43,361 bases of DNA, taken from assembly GCA_964628055.1 (NCBI GenBank), contig CAZVNL010000021.1:1-43361 (forward strand), written 5' to 3'. Positions 33,112 to 41,375 of the stretch are shown piece by piece (the stretch's first letter is position 1; each line of letters starts with the position of its first letter). The translations under genes were made by a program, and so were the position numbers. Origin of the DNA: CAZBEL01 sp964628055 (GTDB lineage Bacteria > Fidelibacterota > Marinisomatia > Marinisomatales > TCS56). The notes beneath the pieces were generated by a model. The model worked only from the letters and a program-made list of their open reading frames with translations, was not told where the DNA came from and did no database searches.

Positions 33112-33661
33112 GGTTACCCCTAAAGGAGCCCCTAGAGGAAAGGCGAAAACTACTGCGCCAAAGCCAAAAACGTCCAAAAAGAGCGGAGCTGCCAAACGGG
33201 AATCGAAAAAGATCACCGAACTGAAAAAGAGGATTGCTGAATTAGAAGATAAAAACCTACGTCTGAAGGCCGAATTTGATAATTTCCGAAAACGTAAAGA
33301 ACGGGAGATCATCCAGCTCTTAAAATATGAAGGCGAGACTGTTATCAAGGACGTTTTGACAATCATGGATGACCTGGAACGCTTGGTGGAGGCGTTAGAA
33401 TCCAACGGGAGCAAACAATCCGAATCTTTTCGCCAGGGAATCACACTCATCATTAATAAGATCAAAAAGTTACTACTTGAACGTGGCGTGGAAGCTTTTG
33501 GAGAACCGGGCACCCAGTTGGATTCTGAACTACATGACGCTCTGATGGTTCGTACCGAGGATGGGAAAGAGGATAATGAAATTTTAGAGGTTTTTCAAAA
33601 AGGTTATCGCTACAAGGACCGCATCATTCGCCATGCCAAGGTGATTGTGAATAAAAAATGA
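33101..33661 (+). CDS. grpE: Nucleotide exchange factor GrpE
   Basis: Exchanges ADP for ATP on DnaK. The 186-residue protein opens with a Lys-rich tail, followed by a long coiled coil (about residues 38-90; ITELKKRIAELEDKNLRLKA and NFRKRKERE). The C-terminal beta domain contains the family motif DSELHDALMVRTEDGKEDNE and GYRYKDRIIRHAKVIV. It overlaps hrcA by 11 bases and dnaJ by four, so all three are translated as a coupled set. Confidence 0.96.
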   Translation: MSTKVTPKGAPRGKAKTTAPKPKTSKKSGAAKRESKKITELKKRIAELEDKNLRLKAEFDNFRKRKEREIIQLLKYEGETVIKDVLTIMDDLERLVEALESNGSKQSESFRQGITLIINKIKKLLLERGVEAFGEPGTQLDSELHDALMVRTEDGKEDNEILEVFQKGYRYKDRIIRHAKVIVNKK

Positions 33662-34782
33662 GAGATTTGTATGAGGTCTTGGGGGTCGAGCGCAATGCTT
33701 CTCAGGAGGAAATTAAAAAAGCTTATCGCAAGCTGGCTTTAAAGTATCATCCTGACCGGAACCCTGACGATAGTGAAGCCGAAAAAAAGTTTAAGGAAGC
33801 GGCCGAAGCTTATGCCGTTTTAAGCGATCCCCAAAAACGATCCCAGTATGACCAGTTTGGACATGCGGGAGTTGGTTTAGGGGACACTGGAGCCGGTGGG
33901 TTTGATACCGGTGGTTTCCACATGTCCATGGAAGATGCCATTCGCCAGGCCATGGATATGTTTGGTGGTGATGACCTGTTCAGCAGTTTCTTTGGTAGTG
34001 GCGGCCGTCGGCGGTCCCGGGTACGTGACGGCAGTAACCTACGCATCACGCTCCCCTTGGATTATTCGGAGATTGTCAAAGGTGCGGAGAAGAGTATTCG
34101 CGTCAAACGGATGGATGTTTGTGATTTCTGCCACGGCACCGGAGCGCGCCCAGGCACGAGTCCCACCACTTGTAAACAGTGTGGCGGAATCGGTCGGGTT
34201 CGGCAAATGTCCCAATCATTCATCTTTCAGTCGGTGGTGGAACGGGAATGCCCTGTCTGCCAAGGGAGTGGGCAGGTGATTGAAGCACCCTGTCCTCGAT
34301 GTCGCGATGGATTGGTACGCAAAACCAAGGAGATTAAGGTAAAGGTACCACCAGGCGTGGCCAGTGGGAATTATATGACGCTCGCGGGACAGGGGAATAA
34401 GGGGCCCCAGGGCGCCCCGGCCGGGGATTTAATTGTGTTTTTTGAAGAGCAGGAACACCCCTTTTTTGTGCGTCATGGCGATGATGTCCTTTTGGAAGCG
34501 GAGATCACGTTTTCTCAGGCGGCCTTGGGGTGCAGTTTGAAGGTTCCAACTATCGATGGACATGCCAGTTTGATCATTCCAGCTGGCATTCAGTCGGGAC
34601 AAATGTTGCGGATGCGGGGGAAAGGGTTCCCCCATTTACACAGTTCACACCGCGGGGATCAATTGGTAAAAATTCAAGTTACTACTCCTCGTTCTCTTTC
34701 CAGAAAACAAAAAGAACTATTCCGGGAATTGGCCAAAGCAAACGGTAATCCCAAAACAGTGTTTAAAAAAGTAAAACTTTAG
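33658..34782 (+). CDS. dnaJ: Chaperone protein DnaJ
   Basis: J-domain co-chaperone that delivers clients to DnaK and stimulates its ATPase. The J domain (residues 1-68) has the HPD motif in KYHPDRNPDD, followed by a Gly/Phe-rich linker. The zinc-binding domain holds four CxxC motifs: CDFCHGTG, CKQCGGIG, CPVCQGSG and CPRCRDG; the last lacks the final Gly-x-Gly spacing. The C-terminal substrate-binding domain includes VPPGVASGNYMTLAGQGNKG. At 374 residues it is a full-length type I DnaJ. It uses an ATGA overlap with grpE. Confidence 0.97.
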   Translation: MRDLYEVLGVERNASQEEIKKAYRKLALKYHPDRNPDDSEAEKKFKEAAEAYAVLSDPQKRSQYDQFGHAGVGLGDTGAGGFDTGGFHMSMEDAIRQAMDMFGGDDLFSSFFGSGGRRRSRVRDGSNLRITLPLDYSEIVKGAEKSIRVKRMDVCDFCHGTGARPGTSPTTCKQCGGIGRVRQMSQSFIFQSVVERECPVCQGSGQVIEAPCPRCRDGLVRKTKEIKVKVPPGVASGNYMTLAGQGNKGPQGAPAGDLIVFFEEQEHPFFVRHGDDVLLEAEITFSQAALGCSLKVPTIDGHASLIIPAGIQSGQMLRMRGKGFPHLHSSHRGDQLVKIQVTTPRSLSRKQKELFRELAKANGNPKTVFKKVKL

Positions 34783-35214
34783 GTGACCCTTTTCACTAAA
34801 CAAGAGAAGCTGGTTCTGAAATTTTTAGGCTTATCGCTTGCCGTGGGATTGGTGATCGGTGGGCTACGCCATTTAGGGGTTTTTCAAGAGGGAACCGACC
34901 TTCAATTAGAAACGGAAATGGCCACTTTTGACAGCCTCTCGGCCCGCTCGCCAACAGCCATGCCATCTGAATCCCTAAGCATTGACCGTAAAACTAATGA
35001 AAGTAATCCTGTGACGGCTGTAAAATTAGTCGATATCAATACAGCGGATAAAGCCGAATTGATGACTATCCCTACCATTGGGCCGGTAACCGCCGACCGG
35101 ATAATAAGCTATCGGCAGGATTTTGGTCCTTTTACAAAAATTGAGGAATTAGGTCGGATAAAAGGCATCGGCGAAAAAACACTGGCAAAGATAAAACCGT
35201 ATATAACACTCTAA
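34783..35214 (+). CDS. ComEA-like helix-hairpin-helix DNA-binding protein
   Basis: Membrane-anchored DNA-binding protein of the ComEA type, used in natural transformation to take DNA across the periplasm. The 143-residue protein has one membrane segment (about residues 12-31). A disordered Ser/Thr-rich linker follows, then a helix-hairpin-helix pair at about 84-142: VDINTADKAELMTIPTIGPV and FGPFTKIEELGRIKGIGEKT. It starts with GTG directly after the dnaJ stop. HhH proteins of this size can have other roles, but the pilus-like genes downstream and dprA further on support a DNA-uptake role. Confidence 0.82.
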   Translation: MTLFTKQEKLVLKFLGLSLAVGLVIGGLRHLGVFQEGTDLQLETEMATFDSLSARSPTAMPSESLSIDRKTNESNPVTAVKLVDINTADKAELMTIPTIGPVTADRIISYRQDFGPFTKIEELGRIKGIGEKTLAKIKPYITL

Positions 35215-35226
35215 ACTGAGCAATCC

Positions 35227-35979
35227 TTGGACGAACGCAAACGACAACTGTATTCCGATTTATTAGAGTTAGCAATCGTTTTAGCTCTACTGTTCATGGT
35301 AATCACCATTTATGTACCCCGGGCGATCTGGGACGAAGAAGAGAAATACCAGAACCTAAGTCGGTTTAATATGGAAAATGTCTTTAATGTGGAAACCTTT
35401 TACCAGGAATTAACTGACCAGTATGATGAAAATGGCTTGTGGGCCCTAAGTGTGGTGAACGCTGTGCGGGATTCCCTCACCGCCGATTCCACTTACCTGG
35501 GTGAACGCACCCTTACACTACTGGAACACCCCATTACGGTTACCATTCCCAAAGGGTACGATGTAGAGTTCGATACCACCTTTGGTTTTCTAAAATCCAG
35601 GCGGGACACTATTTTTGATACAACGGTAACAGTCGTCCTTTATTCGTCGACACTCTCGCGGTATGATACGACATATATTCCCAAGAACAAGCTGGCTGTT
35701 GTTCGTGCTGATTCCAATTTCAGTGCCGTTTTGGGAGAAGAGCCCACTTTTCGGGTGGAAACAGTGTCGTATTATGATTCTTACATGCCCGATTCGTCCA
35801 TGTTTTTCTGTCCTCTTACCAAAAAGCCATACGTAATTACCATTAGTGAGGACCAATCCAGTTTAAAGGTAGCCAGTCCCATCACGCAACCCTATGTAGA
35901 AGGTCGTTACTTGCTCTTTTCTTTTCGCGCTGAGAACCACGGTTTCATAAATGATGGGGTTCGCAGCTGGGAGCAGTAA
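35227..35979 (+). CDS. Pilin-like single-span membrane protein of unknown function
   Basis: Not assigned to a known family. The 250-residue protein starts with TTG and has one N-terminal membrane helix, LYSDLLELAIVLALLFMVIT (residues 8-27), followed by IYVPRAIWDEEEKYQNLSRF. The Leu-Leu-Glu-Leu run, the Pro after the helix and the charged amphipathic extension copy a type IV prepilin N-terminus. However, the cleavage motif Gly-Phe/Tyr is absent: the residue before the possible +1 Ser is Tyr. The rest is mostly beta strands with repeated RRDTIFDTT-like and SRYDTTYI segments and the motif FFCPLTKKPYVITI. It overlaps the next gene by 29 bases and lies next to the ComEA-like gene. Confidence 0.6.
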   Translation: MDERKRQLYSDLLELAIVLALLFMVITIYVPRAIWDEEEKYQNLSRFNMENVFNVETFYQELTDQYDENGLWALSVVNAVRDSLTADSTYLGERTLTLLEHPITVTIPKGYDVEFDTTFGFLKSRRDTIFDTTVTVVLYSSTLSRYDTTYIPKNKLAVVRADSNFSAVLGEEPTFRVETVSYYDSYMPDSSMFFCPLTKKPYVITISEDQSSLKVASPITQPYVEGRYLLFSFRAENHGFINDGVRSWEQ

Positions 35980-37747
35980 CGCATCTTCTGTGATCCTTTT
36001 ATCCCTTTCTGAATCTCACCTCACATGTGCCCACTGGTCCCCCACCAGGGAACGCCCCCTATTAACCGGTATTACGCAGGAATCCTTCTCCAGACCCCTT
36101 ACTGAAGTCTTCTACTCCGAGAGCGAGTTTACTTCGCTCATTAATACCAGTCTGCACAAAGTCCTTGAAATTATACCTTTCGAGGGTAACCAGATTCAAG
36201 TTGTGGTCCCCAATTCCTTTGTAGTGTACGATTTTCAGGACCAGGTAGCAGAGCTCAGTCTCCCCGATACCTGGAACTATATTGAGTGGAAACACTCCCA
36301 GCGTTGGGGAGTATTGGCTGAAAAACGGCAATTGTTTGGTTGGCCGGTAGGTAGTAAATCCAATGCCGTACAGTATCTTTCCTGTCCCTCTGTAATTACT
36401 ACCGTTTTAAAGCTGACCATCGCCGAACAAGGTGGTCGACCAGTGTGGATGGGGACGGAAGGCTCGGTGTTTCAACCCCACTTCGACCGTTTGTATAGTG
36501 CGGTAATATTTGTCCAGGGGAATGTTTACGAATTATATCGCGCTACCGAAGCAGGATTTACCTATTGCACTCTTCGGTTTAGTCAGGGAGGTCTGCGCCT
36601 AATAAATGGTGGTGGCGATTTAAACTGGGTAGAAAACTTCCTTCTGAAACCGGAAATAAATTCACCGGACGTTGGCGAACTGCCCCTCCTTATCGTAGAC
36701 CCCCTTTCGGAACGCCGACAACGCCATTGGGAAGCGTTGAATATCCATTATTTCCAGCCCCTCGAGGGTGTAAATACCGAAGAAGTCACCATACCGGAAA
36801 CAATCGATCAACGCACACTGAATATCATCACCACCGTCGTTGGGACTTCCCCCGAGGAACATGGGATAAATATGTTCAGTACCATAGGTTTGCAAGAGAA
36901 GAAAGAACCCGTTCGTAAACCAGTTGAATTAAAAGTTAAAAAAGAGAGAAAGAAAGCGAGGAAAGTAATTGTACCTAAACAGGAGCACCGCCAAACCACT
37001 CTTCAAATATTAACGGCCATTGTCTTCATAGGTGCGATTGTCTTTACCATTTATCTAAAAACGAGTTCTACGGAGAAATTAGTGCCACCCCCTACGACCA
37101 GTGTGGTAACAGATACCCTAACTTCTTCGGAACCGGAAAAAGATTCTATACTCGTTGCCGAAAACGTACTGACCACAAAGGATCTACCCTATACTGCCAA
37201 ATTACTGGCTTTAAGAGACCTTTCTTATTCCATCACTTCTACGGTACAACACCTCTTTGCGAATGTTGATCCCCAAACCATTACCTTCTTGTCTATCAGC
37301 GATCAGAACTTGCACGTAGAAATGACCGGCAGGGATACCATGGGACTGGATACGACTGGTATTGGGTATTCCTTCCGCCATGTGATGAAAACCATTTCCT
37401 GCTGTGGTGGTACCTTACATAGTTACGACTTAAACATCCTAACAGACACCGAATCCTTCACCGACTCGATTTGGACCATGACGGCGATTATGTCCGCTCT
37501 GAATTCATCTTTCCCGGACCTTGGAATTGTCCAATTGGGACCGCGAAAGGTGGGGCAGTGGCAGCAGTTTCCTTTAATCCTACGCTTGGAAGGTTATTCC
37601 CACTTGCAACCCTTGTTAGAGACTTTGCGGACTTATGGTGACTATGCTTTTGTTCATAAAATTATTATACGCAGGGATTTACAAAAAACTATGCACCAGA
37701 CGGTTCTATATTTGTCGGTTTTTCAATTTATTGCTTCACCAACATAG
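35951..37747 (+). CDS. Large PilM/N/O- or GspL-like fused membrane protein
   Basis: Unrecognised by name, but its layout resembles the pilus/secretion assembly platform. Residues 1 to about 300 form a cytoplasmic domain with strands like those of PilM/GspL ASKHA folds (SSVILLSLSESHLTCAHW, IQVVVPNSFVVYDF, DRLYSAVIFVQGNVYELYRA). A basic stretch of Lys/Arg precedes one membrane helix at about 348-369. The periplasmic part has a PilN-like segment (LLALRDLSYSITSTVQHLFA, ITFLSISDQNLHVEMTGRD) and a PilO-like end (PLILRLEGYSHLQPLLETLR, FVHKIIIRRDL). No nucleotide-binding motif is certain. It overlaps the pilin-like gene by 29 bases, so they are probably translated together. Length 598 residues. Confidence 0.58.
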   Translation: MMGFAAGSSNASSVILLSLSESHLTCAHWSPTRERPLLTGITQESFSRPLTEVFYSESEFTSLINTSLHKVLEIIPFEGNQIQVVVPNSFVVYDFQDQVAELSLPDTWNYIEWKHSQRWGVLAEKRQLFGWPVGSKSNAVQYLSCPSVITTVLKLTIAEQGGRPVWMGTEGSVFQPHFDRLYSAVIFVQGNVYELYRATEAGFTYCTLRFSQGGLRLINGGGDLNWVENFLLKPEINSPDVGELPLLIVDPLSERRQRHWEALNIHYFQPLEGVNTEEVTIPETIDQRTLNIITTVVGTSPEEHGINMFSTIGLQEKKEPVRKPVELKVKKERKKARKVIVPKQEHRQTTLQILTAIVFIGAIVFTIYLKTSSTEKLVPPPTTSVVTDTLTSSEPEKDSILVAENVLTTKDLPYTAKLLALRDLSYSITSTVQHLFANVDPQTITFLSISDQNLHVEMTGRDTMGLDTTGIGYSFRHVMKTISCCGGTLHSYDLNILTDTESFTDSIWTMTAIMSALNSSFPDLGIVQLGPRKVGQWQQFPLILRLEGYSHLQPLLETLRTYGDYAFVHKIIIRRDLQKTMHQTVLYLSVFQFIASPT

Positions 37748-37768
37748 GCCAAAATTCCGTCTTAAGGA

Positions 37769-38278
37769 ATGCAAATCATAGCAGGCCGTTTTAAAGGTCA
37801 TACAGTACACACTTTTAAAAAGGCGCCCTATCGTCCCACGCAGGCAAGGGTGCGTAAGAGCCTCTTTGATTTATTGCCCGGACTCGAGGAAGCCGTTGTT
37901 CTTGATCTCTACGCCGGTACCGGGATTATTGGGTTCGAAGCAGCCAGTCGCGGTGCTCAACAAGTGGTTTTTGTAGAGCAGAGTCTCCGGGCGATAAAAT
38001 TACTAAACCATAATTGTAAACTATTTGCGGGAGTGGAGTTTATCGTAGAACCGGTAGATGCCCTTAAGTATCTCCAGCACTGTGGTCAATTTGATCTCAT
38101 ATTTGCCGATCCACCTTACCAGAAAGGGGTCTTTAATTCACTGATTGAATTGTCCCTGGTGCGTCTTAATATCGGTGGGCATTTTGTCCTGGAAACCAGT
38201 CGGTCTGCAACCAATTTTACCGGTGATCGTATCAAACTTTACGGTGACACTAAATTAACAATCTGGAGCAAGAAGTGA
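37769..38278 (+). CDS. rsmD: 16S rRNA (guanine(966)-N(2))-methyltransferase RsmD
   Basis: SAM-dependent enzyme that methylates guanine 966 of 16S rRNA. The 169-residue protein carries the RsmD start MQIIAGRFKGHTV, RPTQARVRKSLFDLL, the SAM-binding VVLDLYAGTGIIGFEAASRG and catalytic FADPPYQKG. The adjacency to coaD with a one-base overlap is common in bacteria and supports the call. Confidence 0.96.
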   Translation: MQIIAGRFKGHTVHTFKKAPYRPTQARVRKSLFDLLPGLEEAVVLDLYAGTGIIGFEAASRGAQQVVFVEQSLRAIKLLNHNCKLFAGVEFIVEPVDALKYLQHCGQFDLIFADPPYQKGVFNSLIELSLVRLNIGGHFVLETSRSATNFTGDRIKLYGDTKLTIWSKK

Positions 38279-38757
38279 TGAAGAAGATAATCTATCCCGG
38301 CACGTTTGACCCCATGCACTACGGACATTTAGACATTGCTGAACGGGCGTCGAAGTTGTTTGATGAATTGGTTTTTATGGTAGCAGTAAATGTTGAGAAA
38401 ACACCGCTCTTTTCCCTGGAGGAACGCGTTGCTCTCATTCGGGAATCCACACAGCACTTGCCCAACGTAAAAGTGAAATCATCGGGTGAACTGGTGGCCC
38501 ATTTTGCCCAAAAGGAAAACGCCTTGGCCCTTATTCGGGGATTACGGCATGTAAGTGATTTTGAATTCGAATTCCAAATGGCCATGATGAATTATCATTT
38601 AAATCCTCAGGTAACGACCATTTTGATGATGCCGGATGAAAAATATATTCATATCAATTCCACGGTGGTAAAGGATGTGGCCCGATTGAAAGGGGATATC
38701 GCAGATTATGTTCCACCGCCGGTGTTACGCCAGTTAAATTCTAAATTTCACGATTAA
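38278..38757 (+). CDS. coaD: Phosphopantetheine adenylyltransferase
   Basis: Cytoplasmic enzyme that adenylates 4'-phosphopantetheine in coenzyme A synthesis. The 159-residue protein has the signature YPGTFDPMHYGHLDIAERA with the HxGH motif, FSLEERVALIRES, IRGLRHVSDFEFEFQMAMMN and the C-terminal INSTVVKDVARL. I chose ATG 38278, which shares one base with the rsmD stop; GTG 38275 would add a single residue. Confidence 0.96.
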   Translation: MKKIIYPGTFDPMHYGHLDIAERASKLFDELVFMVAVNVEKTPLFSLEERVALIRESTQHLPNVKVKSSGELVAHFAQKENALALIRGLRHVSDFEFEFQMAMMNYHLNPQVTTILMMPDEKYIHINSTVVKDVARLKGDIADYVPPPVLRQLNSKFHD

Positions 38758-38805
38758 TATTTCGTAATTTTAACGTTTAAAATAAGCGTAATCGGGAGAT
38801 AGATC

Positions 38806-39072
38806 ATGCCGACATATGATTATTTATGTAATCATTGTGGTTACCAATTCGAGTATTTTCAAGCCATGTCAGACGAGCCGTTGAAAACCTGCCCACAGTG
38901 TGGTCAGTCAGTACGCCGGTTGGTTAGCGGTGGTTCGGGACTGATTTTTAAAGGGTCCGGATTCTATTTAACCGATTACAAACGCAAAACGGAACCGGAG
39001 AAGAAGACTCCTTCCAAGAAGACTGACGAAAAAACGAAAACGACATCAAAAGTAGAGGCGTCTAAAAAATGA
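38806..39072 (+). CDS. FmdB-family zinc-ribbon protein
   Basis: Small protein of unknown role with a zinc ribbon: MPTYDYLCNHCGYQFEYF and TCPQCGQSVRRL supply two CxxC pairs. This is the FmdB/CxxC_CXXC_SSSS regulatory-protein family pattern, which includes GSGFYLTDY after the ribbon. A Lys/Glu/Thr-rich tail completes the 88 residues. It is followed with a four-base overlap by isocitrate dehydrogenase, so the two are coupled. A link to formamidase regulation is only historical. Confidence 0.88.
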   Translation: MPTYDYLCNHCGYQFEYFQAMSDEPLKTCPQCGQSVRRLVSGGSGLIFKGSGFYLTDYKRKTEPEKKTPSKKTDEKTKTTSKVEASKK

Positions 39073-40310
39073 ACACTCCGAAATTAGCAACTCCCCCCAC
39101 AACCGGAGAAAAGATTCAATTATCTCAAAACCGTTTACAAGTGCCTGACCATCCCATTATCCCCTTCATCGAAGGGGATGGTATTGGTCCCGATATTTGG
39201 CGGGCGGCCAAGCTCGTTCTGGATGCCGCTGTGAGACGCACCTACCAGGGATCGAAAAAAATCCACTGGATGGAAATTTATGCAGGGGGGAAAGCCTACC
39301 AAATGTCCGGGGAATGGCTACCCGAGGAAACCCCCCAGTTGATCCAGGAATATTTCGTCGCCATCAAAGGACCATTGACTACCCCGGTTGGTGGTGGCAT
39401 TCGCAGTTTGAATGTCTCTCTGCGCCAGATCCTGGACCTATACGCCTGTGTACGACCAGTGCGCTATATTAAAGGCGTACCTAGTCCGGTGAAGCATCCC
39501 GAGCGGCTTAACGTCATTATTTACCGGGAGAATACAGAAGATGTGTACGCTGGAATCGAATGGGAGAGTGACACCTCCCTGGCCAACCGTCTCATTGAAA
39601 TACTCCGCGACGATTTTGGCTGCAATATCAGGGAAAAATCTGGCATCGGTATTAAACCCATCAGCCCGTTCGCTACTAAACGACTGGTACGGAAGGCGAT
39701 TCGATATGCCCTGGAACACCAATTACCTACCGTTACCCTGGTGCATAAAGGGAACATCATGAAATATACTGAAGGGGCATTTCGGGACTGGGGTTACCAG
39801 TTGGCCAAAGCTGAGTTCCCTAAAGAAGTGATCACCGAGCAGGACTTATGGGATCGACAGGGTGGAAAGCCCAATGGTAAAATCGTCATCAAAGACCGCA
39901 TTGCCGACGCTATGTTTCAACAGGTGCTCCTCCGGCCTGATGAGTATCATGTTATTGTTACACCCAATTTGAACGGAGATTACTTATCTGATGCTTGTGC
40001 CGCACAAGTGGGGGGATTGGGCATGGCGCCGGGGGCTAATATTTCTGATCACGTCGCCCTTTTTGAGGCTACGCACGGCACGGCGCCGAAATATGCCGGG
40101 CAGGATAAAGTAAATCCCAGTTCTCTGATCCTTTCGGGTGTGATGATGCTGGAATATCTAGGTTGGCAGGAGGCTGCCGATGGCATCGTGGAAGCTATCC
40201 GCGCCACTATTGAGCAAAAGACCGTAACTTACGATCTCGAACGGCAGATGGAAGGGGCAACGAAAGTATCCACTTCCGGTTTCGCCGAAGCGATCGTGGG
40301 TAATTTGTAA
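39069..40310 (+). CDS. icd: NADP-dependent isocitrate dehydrogenase
   Basis: TCA-cycle enzyme that oxidises and decarboxylates isocitrate to 2-oxoglutarate. The 413-residue protein matches type I bacterial IDH: FIEGDGIGPDIW, IHWMEIYAGGKAY, the substrate loop GGIRSLNVSLRQILDLYACV with the serine that E. coli IDH kinase modifies, NVIIYRENTEDVYAGIEW, THGTAPKYAGQDKVNP. Lys and Tyr in APKYAG are the residues that bind the 2'-phosphate of NADP+, so NADP+ is the likely cofactor. A possible terminator follows at 40334. Confidence 0.95.
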   Translation: MNTPKLATPPTTGEKIQLSQNRLQVPDHPIIPFIEGDGIGPDIWRAAKLVLDAAVRRTYQGSKKIHWMEIYAGGKAYQMSGEWLPEETPQLIQEYFVAIKGPLTTPVGGGIRSLNVSLRQILDLYACVRPVRYIKGVPSPVKHPERLNVIIYRENTEDVYAGIEWESDTSLANRLIEILRDDFGCNIREKSGIGIKPISPFATKRLVRKAIRYALEHQLPTVTLVHKGNIMKYTEGAFRDWGYQLAKAEFPKEVITEQDLWDRQGGKPNGKIVIKDRIADAMFQQVLLRPDEYHVIVTPNLNGDYLSDACAAQVGGLGMAPGANISDHVALFEATHGTAPKYAGQDKVNPSSLILSGVMMLEYLGWQEAADGIVEAIRATIEQKTVTYDLERQMEGATKVSTSGFAEAIVGNL

Positions 40311-40333
40311 TTTCACCACCCATCTTCTTTTGG

Positions 40334-40365
40334 AAAAGGTGCCCTACTTTTGGTGCCCCTTTTTT
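40334..40365 (+). terminator. Possible weak intrinsic terminator after icd
   Basis: AAAAGG (40334-40339) can pair with CCTTTT (40358-40363) around an 18-base loop with a couple of further internal pairs; the 3' arm runs into six T residues ending at 40365. Stem strength is low, so termination may be partial. The position between icd and obg is suitable. Confidence 0.38.
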
Positions 40366-40385
40366 AATTTTCTTCCAGGAAAAGG

Positions 40386-41375
40386 ATGACGGTTTTGTTT
40401 ATTGACTATACACAAATTACCTGTCACTCTGGAAAGGGAGGTCCGGGTGCGGTGACTTTCCGTCGGGAGAAGTACATTCCCAAGGGTGGGCCCGATGGGG
40501 GAGACGGTGGCCGAGGAGGGCACGTCATCCTTGCCGTGGACCCGCATCTACATACATTACAGGATTTACGCTATCGAAAAACGTACCGTGCGCCCGCCGG
40601 TCGACCGGGTGGTTCAAAACTGCAAAGCGGTAAACAGGGGAAAGACATCGTCATTAAAGTCCCTCCAGGCACGGTGGTTAAGGATGCCTCTACCGGTAAA
40701 ATACTGGTAGACCTGATTAATCCTGGTGACCAGTTCTTAGTTTGTCCCGGAGGGAAAGGAGGGCGAGGAAATGCCTCGTTTAAATCGGCTACTCACCAAA
40801 CTCCCCGCTATGCGCAACCAGGTCTCCCGGGGGAAAGCCGCGCTTTAATTCTGGAATTAAAAGTCTTAGCTGACGTGGGGTTGGTGGGACTTCCGAATGC
40901 GGGGAAGTCCACCCTTTTAGCTACTCTTACCGCTGCCAGACCAAAAGTCGCTGACTATCCCTTTACAACCCTACAACCCCATCTGGGAATCGTAAAGACC
41001 GGTGATATGCAATCCTTTGTTATGGCTGACATTCCTGGTCTAATTGAAGGAGCCAGCCAGGGTAAGGGCTTGGGACACCGCTTCCTAAAACATATTGATC
41101 GCACCAGGATGATTGTCATGTTGATAGAAGTGGGGGAGGACAATCCTATAAAAGTTTTACAAACCCTTAAACAGGAACTGGCGAATTTCAATCCGCACCT
41201 ATTAGGAAAGGATTTTATCGTGGCACGTTCAAAGATTGATTTAATCGCCGGGCAGAAAAAGCAATTCCCTTCGTGGCAACGGTTTCCCCATTCCTTTTTG
41301 GATATTTCTGCTGTAACAGGGGAAGGGTTACCCCAATTAGTGGCCGAGATCAGGAAACGTCTCGATGAACACTGA
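40386..41375 (+). CDS. obg: GTPase Obg/CgtA
   Basis: Essential GTPase that works in 50S ribosome assembly and stress control. The N-terminal Gly-rich Obg domain is clear (CHSGKGGPGAVTFRREKYIP, PDGGDGGRGGHV, GGKGGRGNASFKSATHQTPR). The G domain has G1 GLPNAGKST, G2 YPFTT, G3 ADIPGLIEGA, and G4 in RSKIDL, where Ser replaces the usual Asn of NKxD. The 329-residue protein lacks the optional C-terminal OCT domain. The end overlaps dprA by 11 bases. Confidence 0.96.
   Translation: MTVLFIDYTQITCHSGKGGPGAVTFRREKYIPKGGPDGGDGGRGGHVILAVDPHLHTLQDLRYRKTYRAPAGRPGGSKLQSGKQGKDIVIKVPPGTVVKDASTGKILVDLINPGDQFLVCPGGKGGRGNASFKSATHQTPRYAQPGLPGESRALILELKVLADVGLVGLPNAGKSTLLATLTAARPKVADYPFTTLQPHLGIVKTGDMQSFVMADIPGLIEGASQGKGLGHRFLKHIDRTRMIVMLIEVGEDNPIKVLQTLKQELANFNPHLLGKDFIVARSKIDLIAGQKKQFPSWQRFPHSFLDISAVTGEGLPQLVAEIRKRLDEH

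Noticed and set aside
33064..33513. Minus-strand frame of 149 codons across hrcA/grpE
   Set aside because: It is the complement of the GrpE coiled-coil region, Ser- and Phe-rich by codon mirror, with no domain features.
38768..38782. TTTTAA-CGT-TTAAAA inverted repeat between coaD and fmdB
   Set aside because: Only A/T pairs in an AT-rich gap; too weak for a terminator and likely by chance.
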